Below, piece by piece: positions 10,503 through 18,972 of a stretch of DNA of 64,000 bases. The position numbers and the translations under genes were made by a program. The DNA is taken from the NCBI GenBank assembly GCA_049802235.1, contig JBARMB010000107.1:124001-188000 (forward strand), given 5' to 3'. The notes beneath the pieces are model-generated. The model had not been told where the DNA came from, made no database searches, and saw only the letters and a list, made by a program, of their open reading frames with translations. Position 1 is the stretch's first letter. The number at the start of each line of letters is the position of its first letter. Source of the stretch: VBDM01 sp049802235. GTDB taxonomy: Bacteria; Pseudomonadota; Gammaproteobacteria; Burkholderiales; SG8-39.

Positions 10503-13500
10503 TCAAGATTGGGGAAGAGGCTCCGGATCGGCGGCCGGAGCGCCGAGTTCTTTCCATTTGAGCGCGTAATAGAGCACCGGGATGACGACCAGAGTAAGAA
10601 CGGTGGACACGAGGATGCCGAATATGAGCGACACGGCGAGGCCGTTGAAGATCGGGTCGTCGAGGATGAACAGCGCCCCGAGCATCGCCGCGACGCCGGT
10701 GAGGATGATCGGCTTGGCGCGCGTTGCGGCCGCGCCGATCACGGCGCGCTGGAAATCCACGCCCCCCTCGACCTGCAGGTTGACGAAATCGACCAGCAGG
10801 ATCGAGTTCCTCACGATGATCCCGGCAAGCGCAATCATGCCGATCATCGAAGTCGCGGTGAATTGCGCGCCCAGGAGCGCGTGACCCGGCAGCACACCGA
10901 TGACCGTGAGCGGGATCGGCGCCATGATGACGAGCGGAACGAGGTAGGAGCGGAATTGTGCCACCACCAGAAGGTAGATCAGGACGAGGCCCACCGCGTA
11001 GGCGATGCCCATGTCGCGGAAAGTCTCGTAGGTCACCTGCCATTCTCCGTCCCACTTGATGGCGTAGCCGCCGTATGCGTCCTCGGGCTGGCTGATGAAG
11101 TACTCGCCGAGCGTCCCTCCCTGCGGCGCCTTCAATGCGTGCACGCCGGCGCGCATGCCGAACATGCCATAGAGCGGGCTGTCGAGCTTTCCGGCCATGT
11201 CGGCGACGACGTAGGCCACCGGCAGCAGGTCCTTGTGATAGATGGTCTTGTCGCGCTGCGTCGGGGTTGCGATCAGCAGTTCCGACAGCGGCACGAGATT
11301 GCCGTCCTGCGAGCGCACCCGCAGTTTGAGCAGCGATTCGGCGCTGCCCGCCTGCTCGGGCGGCAGGCTGATCCTGACCGGGACTTCGTACTTGGCGCGC
11401 CCGTCGTGGATCGGCGTCACCTCGTCGCCGGCGAGCGCGGCGCGCAGGGCGAGCACGATGTCGCGCTGCGCGACGCCCATCAACGCGCTTTTCGCCCGGT
11501 CGACGCGCAACACCAGCTTCGGCGCGTCCTCGTCGACGCTCGAGTCGATGTCGATGATGTCCGGCGTGGCGGCGAAAAGACCGCGAAGCGACTGTGCCAG
11601 CTCAAGCTGGCCGGCGTAATCGGGGCCGTATACTTCCGCCACGATCGGCGACAGCACGGGCGGACCCGGCGGCACCTCGACCACTTTCACGGTGGCGCCG
11701 TATCGGGCGCCGATCGCGTCTATCGCGGGGCGAACCCGAAGCGCGATATCGTGGCTTTTGCGGTCGCGGTGATGCTTGTCTACGAGATTGACCTGGATGT
11801 CGCCCAACTCCGGCGCGGCGCGCAGGTAGTACTGCCGCACCAGGCCGTTGAAATTGATCGGAGCGCTGGTGCCGGCATAGGCCTGGTAGTCGGTGACTTC
11901 GGGCACGGTGGCAAGGAAGGCGCCGATTTCGTGCAACACCCGGCTGGTTTCCTCGAGCGGCGTGCCGGTGGGCATGTCCACCATGACCTGGAACTCCGAC
12001 TTGTTGTCGAACGGCAGCATCTTCAGCACCACGAGCTTCACCGCCACGAGCGAGATGCTGGCGGCGATCAGCACGCCGATCGCGACGAAGAGCTTGCGCC
12101 GCGCGCGGGCGCCGTCGCGCCCGCGCAGGAACGGCGCGATGATGCGCTCGAACGCGCGCGCGGTGCGGCTGCTCGCGGCCTCGCCGTGCACTTGGGGATG
12201 CGCGGGGAGCAGCTTCAACGCCAGCCACGGCGTCACCACGAACGCGATCGCAAGCGAAATCAGCATGCCGATGCTGGCGTTGATCGGGATCGGGCTCATG
12301 TACGGCCCCATCAACCCGGTGACGAACGCCATCGGCAGCAGCGCGGCGATCACGGTAAAGGTGGCAAGAATGGTCGGGCCGCCGACTTCGTCCACCGCCA
12401 GGGGGATCATCAACTCGAGGGAGTCGCCGGCGTGGGCGCGATGGCGATGGATGTTCTCCACCACCACGATGGCATCGTCGACCAGGATGCCGATGGAAAA
12501 GATGAGCGCAAACAGCGACACGCGATTGAGCGTGAAGCCCCAGACCCAGGAGGCGAACAGCGTGGCGGCAAGGGTCAGCAGCACCGCGCCGCCGACGATC
12601 ACCGCCTCGCGCCTGCCGAGCGCTGCCCACACCAGCGCCACCACCGACAGCGTAGCAAAAATCAGTTTCTGGATCAGCTTCATCGCCTTGTCGTTGGCGG
12701 TCTCGCCGTAGTTGCGGGTGAGCGCGACGGAGACGCCCTCGGGAATGATGCTGCCTTTCAACTGATCCGCGCGACGGATGAGACGCTCGGCAACCTCGAC
12801 CGCGTTCTCGCCAGGCTTCTTCGAGACGGCGATCGTGACCGCCGGAAACTCGGAGCCGGCCGCCACGGATTCGGCGCCCGCGTGCCCGAATCCGTGCCAG
12901 ACATAACGCCCAGGCAGCTCCGGACCATCGACGACACGGGCGATGTCCTCGATGAACACCGGGCGCCCCTGCTGCTGCCCCACTACCAGCCGTGCGACGT
13001 CGCGCGCCGAAGACAGGAAAGTTCCCGCCTCGACCAACACCTCGCGGTTCGCGCCGATCAGACTCCCCGCGGGAAGCGAAACGTTGGCCGCGAGCAGCGC
13101 ACCTCGCACGTCCTGAGCCGTCACCCGGGAGGACTGCATCCGTTCGGGATCGAGCAGAACGCGCACGCTGCGCCCGGGGCCGCCGATGGTCTGGACCACG
13201 CGGGTGCCCGGCACGCGCTTCAACTCGACTTCGGCGGCGTGCGCGACGCGCTCCAGGTCGAATGCCCCGCGCTGCGGATCGGCCGTCCACAGCGTCAGCG
13301 TCACGATCGGCACATCGTCGATTCCCATCGGCTTGATGATCGGCTCGCCGACGCCGAGGTCGGGCGACACCCAGTCCTTGTTCGAGTAAAGGGTGTCGTA
13401 CAGCCGCACCAGCGCCTGGGTGCGGTCCTCGCCGACCTTGAACTGCACGGTCAGGATTGCGATGCCGGGCTTGGACACCGAGAACACGTGCTCGATGCCG

Positions 13501-13742
13501 GTGATCCTCGAGAGGACTTGCTCGGCGGGCGTCGCGACCAGCGCCTCCACGTCCCTTGCCGACGCTCCCGGGAACGGGATCAGGACGTTTGCCATGGTGA
13601 CGTTGATTTGCGGCTCCTCCTCGCGCGGGGTCACCGCGACCGAGAACGCCCCGAGCAGCAACAGCGCGAGCGCGATGAGCGGCGTCAGCTGCGAGGAAAT
13701 GAAGAACCGGCTGATGCGTCCGGAAATGCCGAGCGGCTCCAT
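10503..13742 (-). CDS. RND-family efflux pump, inner-membrane permease subunit
   Basis: 1079 residues, the usual size for AcrB/CzcA-type pumps. TM1 (about residues 15-35) is followed by a large periplasmic porter domain, then the TM2-TM6 block with GILVDDAIVVVENIHRH (the TM4 acidic pair that carries protons). A second porter half and a second TM block follow. It begins 11 bp after the membrane fusion protein gene. A metal-type role is suggested by the adjacent HMA protein and CsoR-like repressor, but the pump itself looks closer to the general HAE1-like branch, so the substrate is open. No outer-membrane TolC partner lies nearby. Confidence 0.92.
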   Translation of the reverse strand: MEPLGISGRISRFFISSQLTPLIALALLLLGAFSVAVTPREEEPQINVTMANVLIPFPGASARDVEALVATPAEQVLSRITGIEHVFSVSKPGIAILTVQFKVGEDRTQALVRLYDTLYSNKDWVSPDLGVGEPIIKPMGIDDVPIVTLTLWTADPQRGAFDLERVAHAAEVELKRVPGTRVVQTIGGPGRSVRVLLDPERMQSSRVTAQDVRGALLAANVSLPAGSLIGANREVLVEAGTFLSSARDVARLVVGQQQGRPVFIEDIARVVDGPELPGRYVWHGFGHAGAESVAAGSEFPAVTIAVSKKPGENAVEVAERLIRRADQLKGSIIPEGVSVALTRNYGETANDKAMKLIQKLIFATLSVVALVWAALGRREAVIVGGAVLLTLAATLFASWVWGFTLNRVSLFALIFSIGILVDDAIVVVENIHRHRAHAGDSLELMIPLAVDEVGGPTILATFTVIAALLPMAFVTGLMGPYMSPIPINASIGMLISLAIAFVVTPWLALKLLPAHPQVHGEAASSRTARAFERIIAPFLRGRDGARARRKLFVAIGVLIAASISLVAVKLVVLKMLPFDNKSEFQVMVDMPTGTPLEETSRVLHEIGAFLATVPEVTDYQAYAGTSAPINFNGLVRQYYLRAAPELGDIQVNLVDKHHRDRKSHDIALRVRPAIDAIGARYGATVKVVEVPPGPPVLSPIVAEVYGPDYAGQLELAQSLRGLFAATPDIIDIDSSVDEDAPKLVLRVDRAKSALMGVAQRDIVLALRAALAGDEVTPIHDGRAKYEVPVRISLPPEQAGSAESLLKLRVRSQDGNLVPLSELLIATPTQRDKTIYHKDLLPVAYVVADMAGKLDSPLYGMFGMRAGVHALKAPQGGTLGEYFISQPEDAYGGYAIKWDGEWQVTYETFRDMGIAYAVGLVLIYLLVVAQFRSYLVPLVIMAPIPLTVIGVLPGHALLGAQFTATSMIGMIALAGIIVRNSILLVDFVNLQVEGGVDFQRAVIGAAATRAKPIILTGVAAMLGALFILDDPIFNGLAVSLIFGILVSTVLTLVVIPVLYYALKWKELGAPAADPEPLPQS

Positions 13743-13753
13743 GCGCGCGTCGG

Positions 13754-14836
13754 TTACTTCCCGCTGCTCTTCAACTGGGCCAGCGCGCCCACCGGATCGA
13801 GCGCGACCTTTTCTCCGCGCCGTACCCCCGCCAGCACCTCGACGCCGGCTTCCCCCGCGGGCTCGCCGAGGCGAAGCTGGCGGAAATGGATCTCGCCATT
13901 TTCATTGACGATGTAGGTGCCGGCGACCTCGCTGCGGTAGACCACCGCCCGTGCCGGAATGATGAGCTTCCCGGAGCGCGCGAGGCTGAATTGCGCGCGC
14001 GCGAACATGCCGGGATAGGCGTCCTTGACGTCTCCGGGAAGATCGAGCCGAACCTGGGTGGTGTGGGTACGCGCATCCGCCGCGGGCAGCACCGTGACCG
14101 ATTTCGCCTTGATCCGCAGGTTCAGGCTCGGTAACTCGACGACTGCCGAGCCCGCGGCGCGAACTTCCGCAAGCTTTGCCTGCGGCACGTTCGCCACCAC
14201 CCGAAGATGTCCCGGTTCGTAGAGGGTAAACAACGCAACGCCGGGTTGCGCCATGTCGCCCTGCTGCAGGTGGCGTGCCGCGATGACGCCGGAAAACGGC
14301 GCAGTGATGGTGGCGTGGCCCTTCGCCGTGATTGCCTGCCCGGCGCCCGCCCTGGCCGCTGCGACCTGCGCCCGCGCCGCGTCGTAATCGGCCTGCGCCT
14401 TGTCGAGCGCGGCCTGGCTGATGAATTTCTGCTCGACCAGCCTTCTGGCGCGCTCCACGCTCGCCGTGGCATTGGGGAAGTCCGCCTCCGCGCGCGCGAC
14501 CTGTGCCTCGCTGGACGCAACGAGTTGTGCGGCCTCGCGCGCATCGATGCGCGCGAGCACTTGCCCCCGGACAACCGCATCGCCGGCATCGGCCCGCGTC
14601 TCCACGATGCGGCCGGCGATTTGCGCGGCCACGGTCGCCTGATTCAGCGCTTCGACGACGCCTTCGGCCGGCCAGGTCTGGTCGACTTCCTGCATGCCGA
14701 CGACGGCCGTATCCGGCGGCGCGGCAACGGCGGCGACAGCAAACAGCGCCAAGACCGCGAACAGCCGCGAAACGCCGCGGCGGAGCACAACGGAATTCCC
14801 TGCGAGAAGTGTCGCGCTCCGGTGGTGCATCAGCAT
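13754..14836 (-). CDS. RND efflux membrane fusion (adaptor) protein
   Basis: About 360 residues from the ATG at 14836; the exact start is uncertain (GTG codons at 14899 and 14788 are alternatives). After a hydrophobic signal segment (LFAVLALFAVAAVAA) come a lipoyl-like half motif (TVAAQIAGRIVE), an alpha-helical hairpin rich in Ala (about 90-150), and the second lipoyl half (ATITAPFSGVIAARHLQQGD). The beta-barrel ends with the membrane-proximal region (IIPARAVVYRSE). It links the RND pump to an outer-membrane channel. It is 11 bp from the pump gene. Confidence 0.9.
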   Translation of the reverse strand: MLMHHRSATLLAGNSVVLRRGVSRLFAVLALFAVAAVAAPPDTAVVGMQEVDQTWPAEGVVEALNQATVAAQIAGRIVETRADAGDAVVRGQVLARIDAREAAQLVASSEAQVARAEADFPNATASVERARRLVEQKFISQAALDKAQADYDAARAQVAAARAGAGQAITAKGHATITAPFSGVIAARHLQQGDMAQPGVALFTLYEPGHLRVVANVPQAKLAEVRAAGSAVVELPSLNLRIKAKSVTVLPAADARTHTTQVRLDLPGDVKDAYPGMFARAQFSLARSGKLIIPARAVVYRSEVAGTYIVNENGEIHFRQLRLGEPAGEAGVEVLAGVRRGEKVALDPVGALAQLKSSGK

Positions 14837-14888
14837 TTTCTGATATTCAAATCCAAGAAAATTCCACGCCGGTTTCGCAACGGCAGCT

Positions 14889-15161
14889 TCAGGAAACACG
14901 GCCGATGGCGCAGCTCACGAACGACTTTGCCTTGGCTGTCGCCGAGCCCAATCCGGATACCGCGCCGCGCTCGGGGTAGCCGAGCTCAAGCAGCCGCCGG
15001 ACCACCGCGGGGCGCGCAGTTTCATTGCCGTCGACGCGAACCTCCCCGGCGTCGATGTCCACCACGACGCCCTCCACGCCGCAAATTGCGGCCAACGCCC
15101 TGTCGATGGTCCTCGCGCACCCGCCGCACCTGATGTTCTCCACCGCGATCGTCCATGTCAT
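14889..15161 (-). CDS. Heavy-metal-associated (HMA) domain protein
   Basis: 90 residues. The start MTWTIAVENIRC at 15161 has GAGGAG upstream. It shows the ferredoxin-like HMA fold with the metal-binding CGGC motif (residues 12-15), followed by the typical VEGVVVDIDAGEVRVDG strand and the C-terminal LLELGYPE. A short tail with one more Cys follows. Family members carry Cu(I) or similar thiophilic metals. It is first gene of the efflux cassette and divergent from the CsoR-like gene. Confidence 0.85.
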   Translation of the reverse strand: MTWTIAVENIRCGGCARTIDRALAAICGVEGVVVDIDAGEVRVDGNETARPAVVRRLLELGYPERGAVSGLGSATAKAKSFVSCAIGRVS

Positions 15162-15236
15162 GCCTGCCGCTCCTCGTATTGGTTGGACCCCCGACGTCCC
15201 CATCGCTGGCCCACCATCAATCATACTTGTTGTTAT

Positions 15237-15257
15237 ATACTATAGGGGGTATAGTAT
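15237..15257. promoter_or_regulatory. G-tract palindrome, candidate CsoR/RcnR-family operator
   Basis: ATACTATA, GGGGG, TATAGTAT: a perfect 8-bp inverted repeat around a five-G core. CsoR/RcnR-family repressors bind A/T-rich inverted repeats flanking a G tract. It lies in the divergent region between the HMA gene (15161) and the repressor gene (15302), so it probably controls both. Confidence 0.8.
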
Positions 15258-15301
15258 TTTGTCAACGGGGCCGTTGGCCCCATCATCAGGAGACACAAGC
15301 C

Positions 15302-15580
15302 ATGGAGCGTCTCAACCGGGAGGAAGACAAGCGCGCGCTGATCCTGCGTCTCAAGCGCGTCGAGGGCCAGTTGCGCGGCTTGCAGCATTTGATCGAGAGC
15401 GAAGCCCCCTGCGAGTCGATCGCCCAGCAGCTCTCCGCCGCGCGGCGGGCGCTCGACAAGGCGTTTCACGTCATGGTTGCCTGCATGGTCGACCAGCATG
15501 TCACCGGCCACGGCCGCGACAAGACATCGAGCCGGACCGCAGTCGAGCAGCTGACCGGCATCCTGTCGCGCTATAGTTGA
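15302..15580 (+). CDS. Metal-sensing repressor, CsoR/RcnR/FrmR family (DUF156)
   Basis: 92 residues, all-helical; CAGGAGA precedes the start. The family signature RLKRVEGQLRGLQHLIE is present, followed by APCESIAQQLSAARRALDKA. The W-position Cys (in PCES) is present. The X position, usually His or Cys, is Met, and the Y position is His (in DQHV), with an extra Cys just before the Met. This ligand set matches neither CsoR (Cys-His-Cys) nor RcnR well. It likely represses itself and the divergent efflux cassette through the G-tract palindrome. Confidence 0.88.
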   Translation: MERLNREEDKRALILRLKRVEGQLRGLQHLIESEAPCESIAQQLSAARRALDKAFHVMVACMVDQHVTGHGRDKTSSRTAVEQLTGILSRYS

Positions 15581-15591
15581 GGGGACCACCC

Positions 15592-15620
15592 GCGCCGGCA
15601 ACGGCGCGCGCCGCCGGCGC
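15592..15620 (+). terminator. GC-rich hairpin after the repressor gene
   Basis: GCGCCGGC and GCCGGCGC (15592-15599/15613-15620) form an 8-bp stem 11 bp past the stop codon. Only a weak T run follows, so termination is uncertain. Confidence 0.35.
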
Positions 15621-15682
15621 TCTTGAGAATCCGGCGGGTCGCAGCCATACTCATCGATGCAATCCGGCAAACGACTCACACC

Positions 15683-16615
15683 GTGAAATTCAAGGACTAT
15701 TACGCGACTCTCGGCATCGAGCGCAGCGCCTCGGATGGAGACATCAAGAAGGCGTATCGGCGGCTCGCGCGCAAATACCATCCCGACGTCTCCAAGGAAG
15801 CGAACGCCGAGGAAAAATTCAAGCAAGTGGCCGAAGCCTACGAAACGCTGAAGAATCCGGAGAAGCGCGCCGCCTACGACCAGCTCGGCCGCTATCAGAC
15901 CGGGCAGGAGTTCCGGCCGCCGCCCGACTGGGAGGCGCGTTTTGGCCCCGGCGGCCTCGATGACGTTCTCGACCTCGGCGACTTGTTCGCTCATTTCGGC
16001 GGCGGGCGCAGGGGACGAGGCGGTTTCGCCATGCCGGGGCAGGACTACGAAGTCACTGCCCGCATCAGCCTCGAGGATGCCTACCGCGGCACCGAGCTGG
16101 CGCTCAACCTCTCGGCCCCCGAAGCGGGTGCCGACGGCGGGATGCGGCGCGTGCCGCGCACGGTGCAGGTGCGGGTACCGAAGGGCGCGACCGACGGGCA
16201 GCGGCTGCGCGTTCCCGGCAAGGGGGGTCCCGGCGCCAACGGCGGGCAGGCGGGAGATCTGTATCTCAACATCGCACTCGATCCGCACCCGCTGTTTCGC
16301 GTCTCCGGCCACGATCTGTATCTCGAGCTGCCGGTGACGCCCTGGGAAACGGTGCTTGGCGCGCAGATCGAGGTGCCGACCATGGAGGGACGCATCGCCG
16401 TGACTATAAAGCCAGGCGCGAAGGCCGGGCAGAAGCTGCGCATCCCGGGTCGCGGACTGCCGCTGCCGCGGGGCGGCGCAGGCGACTTATATTGCGTGCT
16501 GTCGATCGTAATGCCCGCAGCGCCGAGCGAGCGTGAGAAAACGCTTTACCAGGAGCTGGCGGGAATCACGGACTTCGACCCGCGCGCGCACCTGCGCCCA
16601 AGGAGCACCTCATGA
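15683..16615 (+). CDS. cbpA: CbpA-type DnaJ co-chaperone
   Basis: 310 residues from the GTG at 15683, giving the conserved start MKFKDYYATLGIERSAS; an upstream ATG would add 20 atypical residues. The J domain (1-70) holds the HPD motif in RKYHPDVSKEAN that stimulates DnaK. A Gly/Phe-type linker follows, then two C-terminal substrate-binding beta domains without the zinc fingers of DnaJ. This is the CbpA layout. It overlaps cbpM by 4 bp. Confidence 0.93.
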   Translation: MKFKDYYATLGIERSASDGDIKKAYRRLARKYHPDVSKEANAEEKFKQVAEAYETLKNPEKRAAYDQLGRYQTGQEFRPPPDWEARFGPGGLDDVLDLGDLFAHFGGGRRGRGGFAMPGQDYEVTARISLEDAYRGTELALNLSAPEAGADGGMRRVPRTVQVRVPKGATDGQRLRVPGKGGPGANGGQAGDLYLNIALDPHPLFRVSGHDLYLELPVTPWETVLGAQIEVPTMEGRIAVTIKPGAKAGQKLRIPGRGLPLPRGGAGDLYCVLSIVMPAAPSEREKTLYQELAGITDFDPRAHLRPRSTS

Positions 16616-16926
16616 CCGGCGAGCCGATCCTGCAATTTCTCGACGACGTCACCGAGATCGCCTTCGATGAGTTGCTCGAAGCTTCGGGTCTCGCGCGCGA
16701 GGAACTGCTCGAGTTGGTCGAGTTTGGCGTGTTTCACCCGCGCGGTCCTGCCGGCGAAGCCTGGCGTTTTTCCGCCCGTGCGATTGTCCTGGGCCGCCAG
16801 GCAGCGCGGCTGCGCGACGACTTCGACCTGAATCCCTCCGGCATGGCCCTGGCGCTGACTTATATCGAGCAAATCGAGGAACTCGAACGGCGGCTGCGCG
16901 AGCTGGAGTGCCTTCTCCTCCGCTAG
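16612..16926 (+). CDS. cbpM: CbpM-like chaperone modulator
   Basis: 104 residues with a MerR-like N-terminal half (FDELLEASGLAREELLELVEFGVF), the RQAARLRDDFDLNPSGMALAL segment typical of CbpM, and a C-terminal coiled coil (EQIEELERRLRELE). CbpM binds the CbpA J domain and inhibits its action on DnaK. The ATGA overlap with cbpA shows translational coupling. Confidence 0.9.
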   Translation: MTGEPILQFLDDVTEIAFDELLEASGLAREELLELVEFGVFHPRGPAGEAWRFSARAIVLGRQAARLRDDFDLNPSGMALALTYIEQIEELERRLRELECLLLR

Positions 16927-16987
16927 CTTCGCCGCGCCCGGCGCTGGCAAACTGTGAGCTCCCTGGGAGGAGCTGCGCCACCGCTAC

Positions 16988-17392
16988 TCAGAACGGCAGC
17001 GCCTCGCGATCGTTCAAAGCCACCCAGCCCCGCGCGATGCGATAAATCACCCACAACCCGGCGGCCACGAATACCAGCCAGGCAAGCGGAATGCCGATCA
17101 GAGTAAGAATGAGGATCGCCCCGGTGATGCACCAGAGCAATCCGAACCAGAAGGTGCGAATCTGCCAGCGGAAGTGCGATTCCAGAAACGTGCCCCGCGC
17201 CTGGCTGCGCTTGGCATAGTTGAGGATCACGGCAATGATCGAGGGCCAGCCGAATACAAAGGCGCCGACAATGGTCACGACGCTGGTGATGCCGATCACG
17301 ACTGAAAGCGAGTGCAGCCCGTAGATCACATGGGTAAGCCTGACCAGCGACGGATTCGCCGCTCCACCTGGCGGCGCGTTTTCCTCTGCCAC
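16988..17392 (-). CDS. Small multi-pass membrane protein (DUF4870-like)
   Basis: 134 residues with three to four hydrophobic helices (about 20-60 and 78-118). The motif HFRWQIRTFWFGLLW resembles the conserved FQxxQ/W region of DUF4870/YccF-type proteins. It lies 33 bp after ubiD on the same strand and may be cotranscribed. The function is unknown. Confidence 0.75.
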   Translation of the reverse strand: MAEENAPPGGAANPSLVRLTHVIYGLHSLSVVIGITSVVTIVGAFVFGWPSIIAVILNYAKRSQARGTFLESHFRWQIRTFWFGLLWCITGAILILTLIGIPLAWLVFVAAGLWVIYRIARGWVALNDREALPF

Positions 17393-17425
17393 GATTTTCT
17401 CCCTGGTCGGCGGCCGAAGTCCGCC

Positions 17426-18970
17426 TTATAGCCCGAGTTCGCGCCACAGCGCATCGACGCGTTTCCTGACGCTCGTGTCCATCTCGATCGGCCGGCCCCA
17501 GTTGCGCGCGGTTTCCGCCGGCCATTTGTTGGTCGCGTCGATCCCCATCTTCGAGCCCAGCCCCGCGACCGGACTGGCGAAATCGAGGTAGTCGATCGGT
17601 GTGTTCTCGACGATGACGGTGTCGCGCGCGGCATCCACGCGCGTGGTCAGAGCCCACACGACTTCCTTCCAGTCGCGGATATCGACGTCGTCGTCGGTAA
17701 CGATGATGAACTTGGTGTACATGAACTGGCGCAGAAAGCTCCAGATGCCGAACATGACGCGCTTGGCATGGCCGGGATACTGTTTTTTAATGCTCACGAT
17801 CGCAAGCCGGTAGGAGCAGCCTTCGGGCGGCAGATGAAAATCGGCGATCTCCGGGAACTGCTTCTGCAGGATCGGCACGAACACTTCGTTCAGCGCCGCG
17901 CCCAGCACCGCCGGCTCATCCGGCGGCTTGCCGGTGTAGGTCGAGTGATAGACCGGTTCGCGTCGCATCGTAATGCGCTCGATCGTGAGCACCGGAAATC
18001 TGTCCTTCTCGTTGTAATAGCCGGTGTGATCTCCAAATGGCCCTTCCAGGGCCATTTCGTATTTCGCACGCCCGCCTTCGTTCGCACGCCCGCCTTCGGC
18101 GGCGGGCCCGTCCAGGGCCGTCTCACCCGGGTGAATGGCGCCCTCGAGCACGATTTCCGCCGTCGCCGGAACCCGCAGATCGGAGCCGATGCACTTCGCC
18201 AGCTCGGTGCGCGAGCCGCGCAGCAGGCCGGCGAACTGGTACTCCGAGAGCGCATCCGGGACCGGCGTCACCGCGCCGAGGATCGTCGCCGGGTCGGCGC
18301 CGAGCGCCACCGCCACCGGAAACGGCTCGCCGGGGCGCGCCTCGCAATGGTCGCGGAAGTCGAGCGCGCCGCCGCGGTGCGGCAGCCAACGCATGATGAC
18401 CTTGTTCGGCGCGATCACCTGCTGGCGGTAGATGCCGAGGTTCTGCCGCGCCTTGCGCAGCCCGCGCGTCACCGTCAGGCCCCAGGTGATCAGGGGCCCC
18501 GCGTCCCCCGGCCAGCAGGTCTGCACCGGCAGGCGCGCGAGATCGACGTCCTTGCCCTCCCACACGACCTGCTGGCAGTCCGCGCCCGAAACTTCTTTCG
18601 GCGCCATCTGCAGCACCTTCCGACCGATCGGCAGCCAGCGCTCGATGGCATCGCGGAAACCCTTGGGCGGCTCGGGCTCCTTCAGGAACGCGAGCAGCTT
18701 GCCGATGTCGCGCAGCGCCGCGCGCGGGTCCGCATCGGCGGCCGCGCCCATGGCGAGCGCCACGCGTTTGATGGTGCCGAACAGGTTGCCGAGCACCGGA
18801 ATGACGTGACCTCTGGGCCGCTCGAACAGCAGCGCCGGGCCGCCCGCTTTCAGCACGCGGTCGCAGATCTCGGTCATCTCCAGTTTCGGGTCGACCTTGA
18901 CGCGGATGCGCTTCAGCTCGCCTGCGCGCTCGAGCTGCGCGAGAAAATCCCGCAGGTCGCGATATGCCAT
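17426..18970 (-). CDS. ubiD: UbiD, 4-hydroxy-3-polyprenylbenzoate decarboxylase
   Basis: 514 residues, close to the ~490 typical size plus an insertion. It starts MAYRDLRDFLAQLERAGELKRI and shows the conserved QNLGIYRQQ, MRWLPHRGGA, VVWALTTRVD and IDYLDFASPVAGLGSKMGIDATNKW segments that form the prenylated-FMN site. Around residues 290-312 the sequence ALDGPAAEGGRANEGG then AKYEMALEGPFGDHTGYY holds ~22 extra residues between two ALxGP copies, including a perfect 18-bp tandem duplication. It is in an operon with ubiA and an SDR gene (2 bp spacing). Confidence 0.95.
   Translation of the reverse strand: MAYRDLRDFLAQLERAGELKRIRVKVDPKLEMTEICDRVLKAGGPALLFERPRGHVIPVLGNLFGTIKRVALAMGAAADADPRAALRDIGKLLAFLKEPEPPKGFRDAIERWLPIGRKVLQMAPKEVSGADCQQVVWEGKDVDLARLPVQTCWPGDAGPLITWGLTVTRGLRKARQNLGIYRQQVIAPNKVIMRWLPHRGGALDFRDHCEARPGEPFPVAVALGADPATILGAVTPVPDALSEYQFAGLLRGSRTELAKCIGSDLRVPATAEIVLEGAIHPGETALDGPAAEGGRANEGGRAKYEMALEGPFGDHTGYYNEKDRFPVLTIERITMRREPVYHSTYTGKPPDEPAVLGAALNEVFVPILQKQFPEIADFHLPPEGCSYRLAIVSIKKQYPGHAKRVMFGIWSFLRQFMYTKFIIVTDDDVDIRDWKEVVWALTTRVDAARDTVIVENTPIDYLDFASPVAGLGSKMGIDATNKWPAETARNWGRPIEMDTSVRKRVDALWRELGL
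18063..18098. repeat. Perfect 18-bp tandem duplication inside ubiD
   Basis: Positions 18063-18080 repeat exactly at 18081-18098. It adds six residues in frame (EGGRAN/EGGRAK) within a larger ~66-bp insertion bounded by similar ALxGP codons. Confidence 0.9.
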
Positions 18971-18972
18971 GC

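Noticed and set aside
10509..13916. Very long plus-strand open frame opposite the RND pump and adaptor genes
   Set aside because: Composition is Arg/His/Gln-rich low-complexity typical of the antisense of a GC-rich gene; the minus-strand RND protein is unmistakable.
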